A DNA stretch of 64,000 bases from Lactobacillus isalae (GTDB lineage Bacteria; Bacillota; Bacilli; Lactobacillales; Lactobacillaceae), in assembly GCF_947539375.1 (NCBI RefSeq), contig NZ_OX443569.1, forward strand, positions 1,736,001 to 1,800,000. Reading direction: 5' to 3'. Made by a program: the position numbers and the translations under genes. The notes under the pieces were generated by a model. It had not been told where the DNA came from. It made no database searches and saw only the letters and a list, made by a program, of their open reading frames with translations. This document shows positions 44,961-55,069 of this stretch, piece by piece. Every line of letters begins with the position of its first letter. Positions within the stretch are counted from its first letter, which is position 1.

Positions 44961-45039
44961 TTATCCACTTGTGGATAAGTAAAGGAGATCCAAATGATCT
45001 TCTTTTTTAGTTTAGATCGGAAGTGAAGGCTGTGGATAA
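44961..45039. promoter_or_regulatory. Cluster of DnaA-box-like sites
   Basis: TTATCCACT (44961-44969, plus) sits head-to-head with TGTGGATAA (44970-44978), whose complement is the perfect DnaA box TTATCCACA. A second perfect complement, TGTGGATAA, is at 45031-45039 within the start of the helicase gene. The first two also form an 8-bp palindrome. Confidence 0.5.
44994..45026 (+). CDS. Coupled leader peptide upstream of the helicase gene
   Basis: The 10-residue frame MIFFFSLDRK has a textbook AAAGGAG (4-nt-plus spacing through TCCAA) and ends in TGA at 45024-45026, overlapping the helicase GTG at 45023 as GTGA. This makes translational coupling likely and fixes the helicase start. The peptide itself may have no function. 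Confidence 0.6.
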   Translation: MIFFFSLDRK

Positions 45040-47866
45040 CGTTTTAAAAGAAGCAATTTTAAATGGCTTGTATGACAAAAATGAAAATAAGGGAAATGAG
45101 TTTATCAGTCCCCAATTAGTAAGTAATGATGAGCAAGATAAAATTTGGTTTACTTTGCGGCAAGAATTAATGTCATGTACTTCTTTTACCTGGGCAGTCG
45201 CTTTTATCTCAGAAAATATGCTTGTTCCATTTAAAGTAGTAATGTCTGAACTAGCTAAAAAAGGAATTAGCGGTACTTTAATTACGGGAACTTATTTAGG
45301 ATTTAATAGCCCTAAAGTTTTCAGAGAATTAATGAAGATTCCTAACCTGAAAGTTCATTTAAGTGAAGAAGCTGGTTTTCACGCAAAGGGCTATCTTTTT
45401 AAGCATGATGACTATCAAACAATTCTAATTGGAAGTGCAAATTTTACTAGAAGTGCTTTATTAAAAAATTGCGAGTGGGGATTAAAGATAACTTCTCATG
45501 AAAATGGACAATTGGTTGAAGAAGTTAATGATCAAATTAAAGCTACTTTAACTCACAGTCATGAGCTTACTGAATCTTGGATTAATGAATATGAACAAGT
45601 TTGGCAACCAATTAAGAAAAATGCGCATTTTCCATTAAACAAAGCAAAGAAAATATTGCCTAATCAAATGCAAGAAGCTGCTTTAAAGAATTTAAGTACT
45701 TTAGTGAAAGAAAATGCAAAACGTGCCTTAGTTGTCTCAGCGACAGGGACTGGAAAAACATATTTAGGTGCTTTTGCAGTGAAAAAATACAAGCCGAAAA
45801 AGTTTCTGTATTTAGTTCACCGGGAACAAATAGCTAAAAAGGCGTTAGCTAGTTTCTACCGAGTAATTGGTGGTGATAAGAATGACTATGGCTTATTGAC
45901 TGGCAGTAAGCATGATTTTAATAAAAAGTATCTTTTTGGAACTGTTCAAACTGTAAGTCAGGAGCAAATGTTAGGACAATTAGATCCGAAAGAATTTGAT
46001 TATATTCTGATTGATGAAGCCCATAGGGTTGCAGCTCCAACTTATAAAAAGATTCTAAATCATTTTGCACCGAAATTTTTATTAGGAATGACAGCAACGC
46101 CAGAGCGAATGGATAAACAAAATATATATGAAATATTTGATTATCACTTAGCTTACGAGATTAGACTAAAGGATGCTTTAAATGAACAAATGCTCGCACC
46201 ATTTCATTATGTTGGTGTTGAGGATTATACTGTGGGCGATCAGATCATAACTGAAACTAGTAAACTAAAAGACTTAGTTGCTGAAAAGAGAGTAGAGTAT
46301 GTGCTTAAGCAGCTTGCTTATTACGGGTATTGCGGGGAACAAGCAAAAGGACTTATTTTTTGCAGTCGGCAAGAAGAAGCTCGAGAGTTAGCACAATTAT
46401 TTAGTCAAGCTGGGCATCCGTCTTGTGCTCTTACTAATGAAGACAGTCAAAAAAGGCGTGCTGACGTGACGCAGCAGTTAGAGAATGGTGAGATAGAGTA
46501 TATTTTTACCGTTGATCTTTTTAATGAAGGAATTGATATTCCCTCTCTAAATCAAATTGTGATGTTAAGAAATACCCAATCAAGTATTGTTTTTATTCAG
46601 CAACTGGGTCGTGGTCTGCGTAAATTTCCAGGTAAGGATTATGTGACAGTTATTGATTTCCTGGGAAATTATAAAAATAATTATCTAATTCCAATTGCTT
46701 TAAATGGTGATAAAAGCAGAGACAAAGATCAGGCAGTTCGAGAAAGTAAATTACCACAAGTAATTGATGTTTCGACGATTAACTTTACTGAAATTGCTTC
46801 TCAAAGAATTTTAGCTTCGCTTGAAAAGATAAAACTAGATAGTATGCGCGAACTCAGAAAGTCGTATGAAGATTTGAAAGAAAAAATTGGTAAAGTGCCA
46901 CTCTTATATGACTTTTATCAATATGGTACAACTGCACCAACTGTTTTTGCTAAAAATCACGCCTTGGCTAATTATGGTGATTTTTTAAAGAAAATGGGAG
47001 AAAACATAAACTTAAGTAATTATCAAAATGCTGTTCTCTCATTTGTGACAAAGGAATTGCTATTTGGAAAAAGACCGCATGAATTATTGTTGCTAGAAAG
47101 CTGCTTAGATAAAGATCTTACCAAAACTGATTTCATTGACCTACTTAAGAGCAAGGATTGTTACGTTAATGAAGATGTACTTGCTTCAGTTGAAAAAATT
47201 CTGTCACTTGAATTTTTTGATGTTAAGCAGGGTAAAACTACTAAGAAAGAGCAGTATGGAAGTTATCCCTTAATTGAAAAAGTAGAGGAAAAGTATCGTT
47301 TGTCGCATCCATTGCAACAAGCATTAACTGATAATCAGCAATTTAAAATCTTGTTTAAAGATGTGCTGAAAACAGGATTAGAATTGTCAAAAGAGTATAA
47401 CTCACAGTCTCAATTTACCCTCTATAAACAATATGATCGTAAAGATGTTTGTCGCTTGTTAAATTGGCCTAAGGATGTGTCAGCTCCAATGTATGGCTAT
47501 CGTGTAGGAGAAAAAGAGACGCCAATTTTTATCACGTATCAAAAAGATTCTAAGAAGAAGCGTAATGCTCGCTACCAAAATACTTTAGAAAATGGGCATA
47601 GTCTACGTTGGTATACCCGTACACCACGTCATTTAGAATCAGATGAAGTGCAGCGCTTATTACAAAGTAAGGAAATGAAATTGCATTTATTTGTTAAGCG
47701 AAGTGATGCATCCGGAAAAGACTTTTACTATTTAGGGACAGCTGATATTCAAAAAGATTCTGTCAAAGAAGAAAAAATTGGACTTAAGCAAAAGAGTGCA
47801 GTGGGCATGAATTTAGTTCTTAATCATCCTTTAAGACAATCAATTTACAATTTGCTTTTTAGTTAA
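45023..47866 (+). CDS. PLD-like / SF2 helicase / DUF3427 protein
   Basis: A 947-residue protein in three parts. The N-terminal phospholipase-D-like domain has one H-x-K site, GFHAKGYLF (His near 120) with IGSANFTRSAL. The superfamily 2 helicase core has SATGTGKTYLGAF near 238, DEAHRVAAP near 331, TATPERMD, and FIQQLGRGLRKFPG near 530. The C-terminal part (about 600-947) is DUF3427. A single PLD motif implies a dimeric nuclease site. Such proteins are presumed DNA-processing, possibly defence enzymes; function not established. The GTG start overlaps a leader peptide stop. Confidence 0.85.
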   Translation: MKAVDNVLKEAILNGLYDKNENKGNEFISPQLVSNDEQDKIWFTLRQELMSCTSFTWAVAFISENMLVPFKVVMSELAKKGISGTLITGTYLGFNSPKVFRELMKIPNLKVHLSEEAGFHAKGYLFKHDDYQTILIGSANFTRSALLKNCEWGLKITSHENGQLVEEVNDQIKATLTHSHELTESWINEYEQVWQPIKKNAHFPLNKAKKILPNQMQEAALKNLSTLVKENAKRALVVSATGTGKTYLGAFAVKKYKPKKFLYLVHREQIAKKALASFYRVIGGDKNDYGLLTGSKHDFNKKYLFGTVQTVSQEQMLGQLDPKEFDYILIDEAHRVAAPTYKKILNHFAPKFLLGMTATPERMDKQNIYEIFDYHLAYEIRLKDALNEQMLAPFHYVGVEDYTVGDQIITETSKLKDLVAEKRVEYVLKQLAYYGYCGEQAKGLIFCSRQEEARELAQLFSQAGHPSCALTNEDSQKRRADVTQQLENGEIEYIFTVDLFNEGIDIPSLNQIVMLRNTQSSIVFIQQLGRGLRKFPGKDYVTVIDFLGNYKNNYLIPIALNGDKSRDKDQAVRESKLPQVIDVSTINFTEIASQRILASLEKIKLDSMRELRKSYEDLKEKIGKVPLLYDFYQYGTTAPTVFAKNHALANYGDFLKKMGENINLSNYQNAVLSFVTKELLFGKRPHELLLLESCLDKDLTKTDFIDLLKSKDCYVNEDVLASVEKILSLEFFDVKQGKTTKKEQYGSYPLIEKVEEKYRLSHPLQQALTDNQQFKILFKDVLKTGLELSKEYNSQSQFTLYKQYDRKDVCRLLNWPKDVSAPMYGYRVGEKETPIFITYQKDSKKKRNARYQNTLENGHSLRWYTRTPRHLESDEVQRLLQSKEMKLHLFVKRSDASGKDFYYLGTADIQKDSVKEEKIGLKQKSAVGMNLVLNHPLRQSIYNLLFS

Positions 47867-47957
47867 GAAATTAAACATAGTTTAGGATAAATTATAAAAA
47901 TTCATAATAATTATTTGATAAATTTTAGTTTGCGAAAATGGAGGAAGTGAAAATAGA

Positions 47958-48845
47958 GTGAAAGTTAAGTTAGTCTTCTTGCTTACAATATTGGCGATGT
48001 TATTAACAGGCTGTACTTTTCAAAATAAGCCTAATAAGGCAGATGCAGCACCTAAGTATTATGTTGAAAAGAGGCAAACACCAAAAAGTAACTTAAATGT
48101 GACGCCTACCTTATTTTTTCATGGTGGATTAAGTAATTATCATGGCGAAGAGAATATGGTAAAGGCGGCACAAAACGCAGGTGTAACCAATTCAGTAATT
48201 AGAGCTGATGTAGACGCAAATGGAAAAGTAAAATTAATCGGAACTATTCCTAAGAATGCAGTAAATCCAATTGTAGAAGTTAATTATCGCAATAACGTCC
48301 AGCTTGATTTTAAAGAGCATGGTCGTTATGCCAGAAATGTTGTGCAGACCTTGCAAAATGAATATGGTATAAAAAAGGTAAATATGGTTGGACATTCCCT
48401 GGGAAATATTTCGATTATGTATTACTTACTACAGACTGCGCATAATTCTAAAATGCCAAAGTTAAATAAGCAAGTTGCAATTGCTGGTCATTTTGATGGA
48501 CTTGATTTTAAGCAATTGCCAATCGCAATTCGTCAGCCATCGAATTTACATGTGGATGGGCAAGGAAAGCCAAATAAGACCAATGCTACTTATCGTGAGA
48601 TGATGAAGTTAAGAACTCTATATCCGGCTAAGCAAACCGATGTCTTAAACATTATTGGAAATATTGGCGGAAATTCAGACGGAATTGTAAAAAATGCGTC
48701 TTCACTTTCGTTAGCGTACTTAGTGGCGCCAATGGCTAAGACTTATCGAGTAGTTACCATCGTCGGTAAAAATGCGGAACACGGACAGCTGACTTACAAT
48801 AAGCAGGTTGAAAGAGATATTATTAATTTTTTATGGCTTCAGTAA
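47958..48845 (+). CDS. DUF915 alpha/beta-hydrolase lipoprotein
   Basis: A 295-residue secreted hydrolase. The lipoprotein signal (KLVFLLTILAMLLTGCTF) has its lipobox Cys at residue 19. The mature part has PTLFFHGGLSNYHGEE (oxyanion loop), the nucleophile elbow NMVGHSLGNISIMYYLL near 147, and late AEHGQL with a possible catalytic His. It is anchored outside the membrane; substrate unknown. The start is GTG, with GGAGG upstream. Confidence 0.85.
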   Translation: MKVKLVFLLTILAMLLTGCTFQNKPNKADAAPKYYVEKRQTPKSNLNVTPTLFFHGGLSNYHGEENMVKAAQNAGVTNSVIRADVDANGKVKLIGTIPKNAVNPIVEVNYRNNVQLDFKEHGRYARNVVQTLQNEYGIKKVNMVGHSLGNISIMYYLLQTAHNSKMPKLNKQVAIAGHFDGLDFKQLPIAIRQPSNLHVDGQGKPNKTNATYREMMKLRTLYPAKQTDVLNIIGNIGGNSDGIVKNASSLSLAYLVAPMAKTYRVVTIVGKNAEHGQLTYNKQVERDIINFLWLQ

Positions 48846-48857
48846 ATTTGAATAAGT

Positions 48858-48890
48858 AAAAAGAAGATGTTTGAATGCATCTTCTTTTTT
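48858..48890. terminator. Bidirectional terminator
   Basis: AAAAAGAAGATG (48858-48869) with CATCTTCTTTTT (48878-48889). It overlaps the minus-strand gene's stop at 48889 and serves both genes. Confidence 0.88.
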
Positions 48891-49122
48891 AGACCTTATT
48901 TTCATGTTGATTGCTCTTATCAAAGTTATGGAGCCACATGCCCCAGACAACCTGAAATTCAATAATTAATACGCTGGCAGAAATAAGCACCATAATAATT
49001 AATGCATAACTTGTTGTTTCACCTAATTCAGATGTGTCAAAATTGTAAGTAAAGAGCTTAATTCCCCCATAGATTAGTAGAATTATCCAATATATATTTG
49101 CTCCCCACCATAACTTCTTCAT
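48889..49122 (-). CDS. Small membrane protein, DUF3923-like
   Basis: A 77-residue protein with two transmembrane segments (GANIYWIILLIYGGIKLF and ALIIMVLISASVLIIEFQVV). The KKLWW start resembles DUF3923 proteins. Function unknown; it stands alone. Confidence 0.6.
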   Translation of the reverse strand: MKKLWWGANIYWIILLIYGGIKLFTYNFDTSELGETTSYALIIMVLISASVLIIEFQVVWGMWLHNFDKSNQHENKV

Positions 49123-49247
49123 TTTTAGATACCGCTTTCATTTACTGTATAAAGTCATTATAACATTCTTATGGTTAATTAAAAGTTTGTTGCATAGTCG
49201 AGCGAGTAATAAGAAGTTGTATAATAAAGGGAAAAATGGAGAGGTAT

Positions 49248-50306
49248 ATGGATTCAATGGGACAAGCTTGGGAAAAATTTAAAGAAAATACGATAGTTCA
49301 CCGTCTGGTGACGCTTTGCTTGATTATTTTGGTGTTATATGTGGCACGGTCGATGATGAATACAATTTTATTGACGTTTATTTTCACATATTTGATTGTG
49401 CATTTAATTCGGTTTACGCAAAGAAAATTTCCGCATATCCCTGCGCAAGTAATTGTAGTTCTCGCTTATCTCTTAGTGATTGCAGTTATATACTTTGCTA
49501 TTACTATTTATGTGCCAATTTTGATTAAACAAATTATTAAAATGAGTCATTCTTTGATGAAGTTTTATCAATCTGACAATATGGACTGGCTAACGCGATA
49601 TATGAATCATTATATTAGCGATAGTGAAATTACAACTCAGGCAAAGCATGGTGTGACAATTCTGGTTCATGCCTTAACTAACTTTGGAACTTTAACAATT
49701 GCTTTTTTCATGTCACTAATTATGAGCTTCTTCTATACGATCGAACTTGGGTCGATGAATGAATTCTCCCATACTTTTTTGAATAGTCGCCATTTATCTT
49801 GGCTATTTAAAGATATTGCCTATTTTGGCAATAAGTTTGTTAATACTTTTGGTGTAGTTTTAGAAGCTCAGTTCTTCATTGCATTATGTAATACAGCAAT
49901 GACAATGATTTGCCTAATTATTATGAGGATGCCACAAATTATTGCTCTGGGATTAATGGTCTTCATTCTAAGTTTGATCCCGGTTGCCGGTGTAATTATT
50001 TCCTTGATTCCGTTAAGTTTAGTCGCATATTCTGTTGGTGGAATTAGATATGTGATTTATATCTTCATTATAATTATGATAATTCACGCTATCGAAGCCT
50101 ATATTTTGAATCCCAAGTTTATGTCGAGTAAGACCGAACTACCAATCTTTTATACCTTTGTTGTTTTACTTGCAGGGGAACATTTCCTTGGAACATGGGG
50201 ATTGATCGTAGGAGTACCGATCTTTACCTTCTTGTTAGATATTTTAGGTGTAAAGTCAGTTAAAAAGAAAAAACCTAAAATTTTAAAAATTGAAAGCAAA
50301 AAATAA
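49248..50306 (+). CDS. AI-2E family transporter
   Basis: A protein of about 352 residues with seven to eight hydrophobic helices and the family's C-terminal block (LIPVAGVIISLIPLSLVAY, FVVLLAGEHFLGTWGLIVGVPIFTFLLDI). It ends in a lysine-rich tail. Members have been described as autoinducer-2 exporters or Na+/H+ antiporters, so the substrate is uncertain. ATG 49248 has GGAG at 6-nt spacing; ATG 49236, four codons earlier, is the alternative. A TATAAT at 49220 supports a very short leader. Confidence 0.82.
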   Translation: MDSMGQAWEKFKENTIVHRLVTLCLIILVLYVARSMMNTILLTFIFTYLIVHLIRFTQRKFPHIPAQVIVVLAYLLVIAVIYFAITIYVPILIKQIIKMSHSLMKFYQSDNMDWLTRYMNHYISDSEITTQAKHGVTILVHALTNFGTLTIAFFMSLIMSFFYTIELGSMNEFSHTFLNSRHLSWLFKDIAYFGNKFVNTFGVVLEAQFFIALCNTAMTMICLIIMRMPQIIALGLMVFILSLIPVAGVIISLIPLSLVAYSVGGIRYVIYIFIIIMIIHAIEAYILNPKFMSSKTELPIFYTFVVLLAGEHFLGTWGLIVGVPIFTFLLDILGVKSVKKKKPKILKIESKK

Positions 50307-50330
50307 AAGCAGCTGTAAAGCTGCTTTTTG
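50305..50330 (+). terminator. Terminator after the AI-2E gene
   Basis: AAAAGCAGCT with AGCTGCTTTT, a perfect 10-bp stem with T-run, starting at the stop codon. Confidence 0.9.
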
Positions 50331-50544
50331 CGTATTGTAAATAGGATAGTAGGTTCCAAATGAGAATATATGAAAAATACGAGATATGAATGGAGTTTTT
50401 TCTTTGGCTATTCACAATACAATATTAATTACGCAAAAAAATCAGTTTTTTGTTATTTTTTATAAAAAATTCAAGTGCTAATAATAGCGGTTTCATATAT
50501 TCTTTTGATAAACTGAAAATGAAAGAAAGATATGAGGCAATCTT

Positions 50545-51876
50545 ATGAAAAAATATGATTATATAATTTTAGGAACAGGTCCTGCAGCATATCAATTAAT
50601 TAAGCTATTAGCTACACAACATAAATCAATTTTGGCTATTGAAAGTGGCTTATTCGGTGGAACTTGTCCCAATGTTGGTTGTGAACCAAAAATCTACTTG
50701 GATGGTGCTGCTCAAGCTGCGCTTCTTAGCAAGCAATTAGAAGGGCATGGCATTGAACAGTCCGCGACGATGAACTGGTCACAATTAATGAAAGAAAAGA
50801 AGAAACGTTTTGCTAGTTGGCCAAATGAGACGAGAAAAATTATTGGCAAGATCTGTGATGTGGTCAATGGGAGTGCGCATTTCGTTGATCGACAAACAAT
50901 TGAAGTAAATCGCCAACATTTCCAGGGAAATAAAATAGTTATTGCGACTGGGAGACGCCCACATGAGCTATCAATTCCTGGAGCTAAGTTTTTGCATGAT
51001 AGTTCAGATGTATTATCTTTAAATAAAATTCCAGAACACATTACCTTTATTGGCGCAGGGTATGTAGCGATGGAGTTAGCTACTTTTTTAGCTGCTGCGG
51101 GTAGTCAGGTAACAATTTTGGTTAGAGGGAAACATGTATTAAGACATTTTTATCAAAAGTATAGCGCTGAATTAGTTACTAGAATGACGCAGCGAGGAAT
51201 TCAGTTTAGATTTGATACGGAAGCTATGCATATTACTCAATTAAGTGATAAATATGTTGTTGAGTTAAATCAAGGCAGTCCGCTTGTAACTGATTACGTT
51301 GTAAATGCTAGTGGGCGTACGCCGAATATTGAAAAGCTCGACTTATCTGCTGCACAGATTGACTATTCAACTAAGGGAATTGATGTGGATCGGCATTTGC
51401 AGACAAACATTAAGAATATTTATGCAATTGGCGATGTTACAAGCCAGGATGTACCTAATCTAACTACAGTAGCAGAGTTTCAAGCGCGTTATCTGTTCAA
51501 TTCTCTTGAAAAAGGGTTAAGTCAGCCAATCAACTATCCTGCAATCGGAACCGGTGTATTCGCCTTTCCGCAACTGGCTCAAGCTGGAATTAACCCTGAT
51601 AGTGTTTCTGAGGATAAAGATAATTTTGAACTTGTTGAATATGAATTAAGGCAGAGTAGTTTATATGCTGGTCAAAGAGAAAAAGGACTGCTAACGGTAG
51701 TTTATGATAAAGCTAATTATATTGTTGGAGTTAGCGAAATCAGCACAAGTGCAGTTAATGACGTGAATTATTTTGTTCCAATTATTGGACTAAGAATCAG
51801 GAAAAATGAATGGCATCGAAATGTATTGCCAATTTATCCAGCTTTAGCTGATAAGATTGAAGAAATTTTGAGATAG
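50545..51876 (+). CDS. FAD/NAD(P) pyridine nucleotide-disulfide oxidoreductase
   Basis: A 443-residue flavoprotein of the glutathione-reductase family. The FAD loop is IILGTGPAAYQLIKLLA, followed by the redox-active disulfide GGTCPNVGCEPK (Cys42 and Cys47 region), an NAD(P) loop ITFIGAGYVAMELATFLAAAGSQV near 165, and YAIGDVTSQDVPNLTTVAEFQ near 292. The C-terminal dimer domain lacks the usual His-x4-Glu of glutathione reductase (it has PIYPALADKIEEI), so the substrate is not glutathione by inspection. Actual electron acceptor unknown. Confidence 0.85.
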   Translation: MKKYDYIILGTGPAAYQLIKLLATQHKSILAIESGLFGGTCPNVGCEPKIYLDGAAQAALLSKQLEGHGIEQSATMNWSQLMKEKKKRFASWPNETRKIIGKICDVVNGSAHFVDRQTIEVNRQHFQGNKIVIATGRRPHELSIPGAKFLHDSSDVLSLNKIPEHITFIGAGYVAMELATFLAAAGSQVTILVRGKHVLRHFYQKYSAELVTRMTQRGIQFRFDTEAMHITQLSDKYVVELNQGSPLVTDYVVNASGRTPNIEKLDLSAAQIDYSTKGIDVDRHLQTNIKNIYAIGDVTSQDVPNLTTVAEFQARYLFNSLEKGLSQPINYPAIGTGVFAFPQLAQAGINPDSVSEDKDNFELVEYELRQSSLYAGQREKGLLTVVYDKANYIVGVSEISTSAVNDVNYFVPIIGLRIRKNEWHRNVLPIYPALADKIEEILR

Positions 51877-51879
51877 ACA

Positions 51880-51905
51880 AAAAAGGCACCAATAGGTGCC
51901 TTTGT
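51880..51905. terminator. Bidirectional terminator
   Basis: Perfect stem AAAGGCACC (51882-51890) with GGTGCCTTT (51895-51903), A- and T-rich flanks. It serves the flavoprotein gene and the convergent guaB. Confidence 0.9.
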
Positions 51906-51921
51906 ATTATAAATTCAGTTT

Positions 51922-53127
<1,206 letters not shown>

Positions 53128-53149
53128 TTACTCGAATCTGAGCCAGAAG

Positions 53150-53725
53150 TCAATTAGAAATTTGATTCAATTTTTGAACAATTAGATTAGCTAGTAATTT
53201 ATAACCATTAACTCCAAAGTGAAGTCCGTCATTCTTTTTACCATTAAAGATTTGGGGAAAGTTTTTTTCTTCTAGCATTTTACTTGCTAGATCAATAACT
53301 GAAAATCTATATTCTCTAGCTACTTTTTTAACAATATTACCGTATTCTATGACTAGGCTATTGTTTCTAACTCTTTGTTTATTTTCATCAACTGCTGGTG
53401 GCGTGATAAAGATAACTTTTTCTGGATAATAAAGCCAAATAATACTTGAAGCAATCAATTCTAAGTTGTTTTCAAATTGATGAAAGCTTACTTGTTTATG
53501 AGTGGCTAAGTCGTTGGTGCCGACTAGGATAATTAAGTAGTCACATTTAGGTTGATTAAAGACTAAGTTAGGTAGAGAAAGAGCAAGGCCGCCAGAATTA
53601 ATTCCTGAAATTGCAGTATTTTGAATGTCGCAAGCCAGCATTTTTTGCAGCTGAAAATTCAGTTCTGGAATTGTATGATTCTCGGAGCGAGCAATAATAC
53701 TATCGCCAGTAAGAAGTAGTTTCAT
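53150..53725 (-). CDS. SGNH/GDSL-type esterase
   Basis: A protein of 191 residues from ATG 53725 (MKLLLTGDSIIAR), preceded by AAAGGA; an upstream extension to 53788 runs through a terminator and is unlikely. The catalytic blocks are GDSI (Ser near 8), the Gly block GINSGG, IILVGTNDLA (Asn) and DGLHFGVNGYKLL (Asp, His). No signal peptide, so probably cytosolic. Acts on an unknown ester. Confidence 0.85.
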   Translation of the reverse strand: MKLLLTGDSIIARSENHTIPELNFQLQKMLACDIQNTAISGINSGGLALSLPNLVFNQPKCDYLIILVGTNDLATHKQVSFHQFENNLELIASSIIWLYYPEKVIFITPPAVDENKQRVRNNSLVIEYGNIVKKVAREYRFSVIDLASKMLEEKNFPQIFNGKKNDGLHFGVNGYKLLANLIVQKLNQISN

Positions 53726-53745
53726 AATAAGAATCCTTTGGTAGA

Positions 53746-53779
53746 AAAAAGACCTTGAGAAAAATCTCAAGATCTTTTT
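53746..53779 (-). terminator. Terminator after ldhD
   Basis: AAAAAGACCTTGAGA with TCTCAAGATCTTTTT, one mismatch. It lies between the ldhD stop and the esterase start. Confidence 0.88.
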
Positions 53780-53799
53780 AATTATCAATAATATAATCT

Positions 53800-54816
<1,017 letters not shown>

Positions 54817-54918
54817 TTAAACCTCCGTCAAAATTAATAGTATGACCGTTTCTTATTATACACTTGACTTTGTTAATAAAAACACAAAATCTAATTTTTT
54901 TATAACTTATTTTGAAAA

Positions 54919-54934
54919 TGTTTCATGTGAAACG
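54919..54934. promoter_or_regulatory. Second parS-like site
   Basis: TGTTTCATGTGAAACG matches the ParB consensus TGTTNCACGTGAAACA at all but two positions. It lies upstream of ldhD, in the intergenic gap. A weaker match than 14013. Confidence 0.4.
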
Positions 54935-54962
54935 GTTACTACTATAAAACTTTAATTTCCTT

Positions 54963-54991
54963 TTGCGTATCACTATAGCGTGCCTTATGAT
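54963..54991 (+). promoter_or_regulatory. Promoter of the signal-less MucBP gene
   Basis: TTGCGT (54963-54968), 17 bp, TATGAT (54986-54991). It shows that the downstream gene has its own promoter despite lacking export signals. Confidence 0.65.
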
Positions 54992-55069
54992 AATGATTAG
55001 GGAAAAGTATAGTAAGTAAAGCAGCAAAATGTTATTGAAAATTGATCAAGATAGATGAGGGAATAAGTA

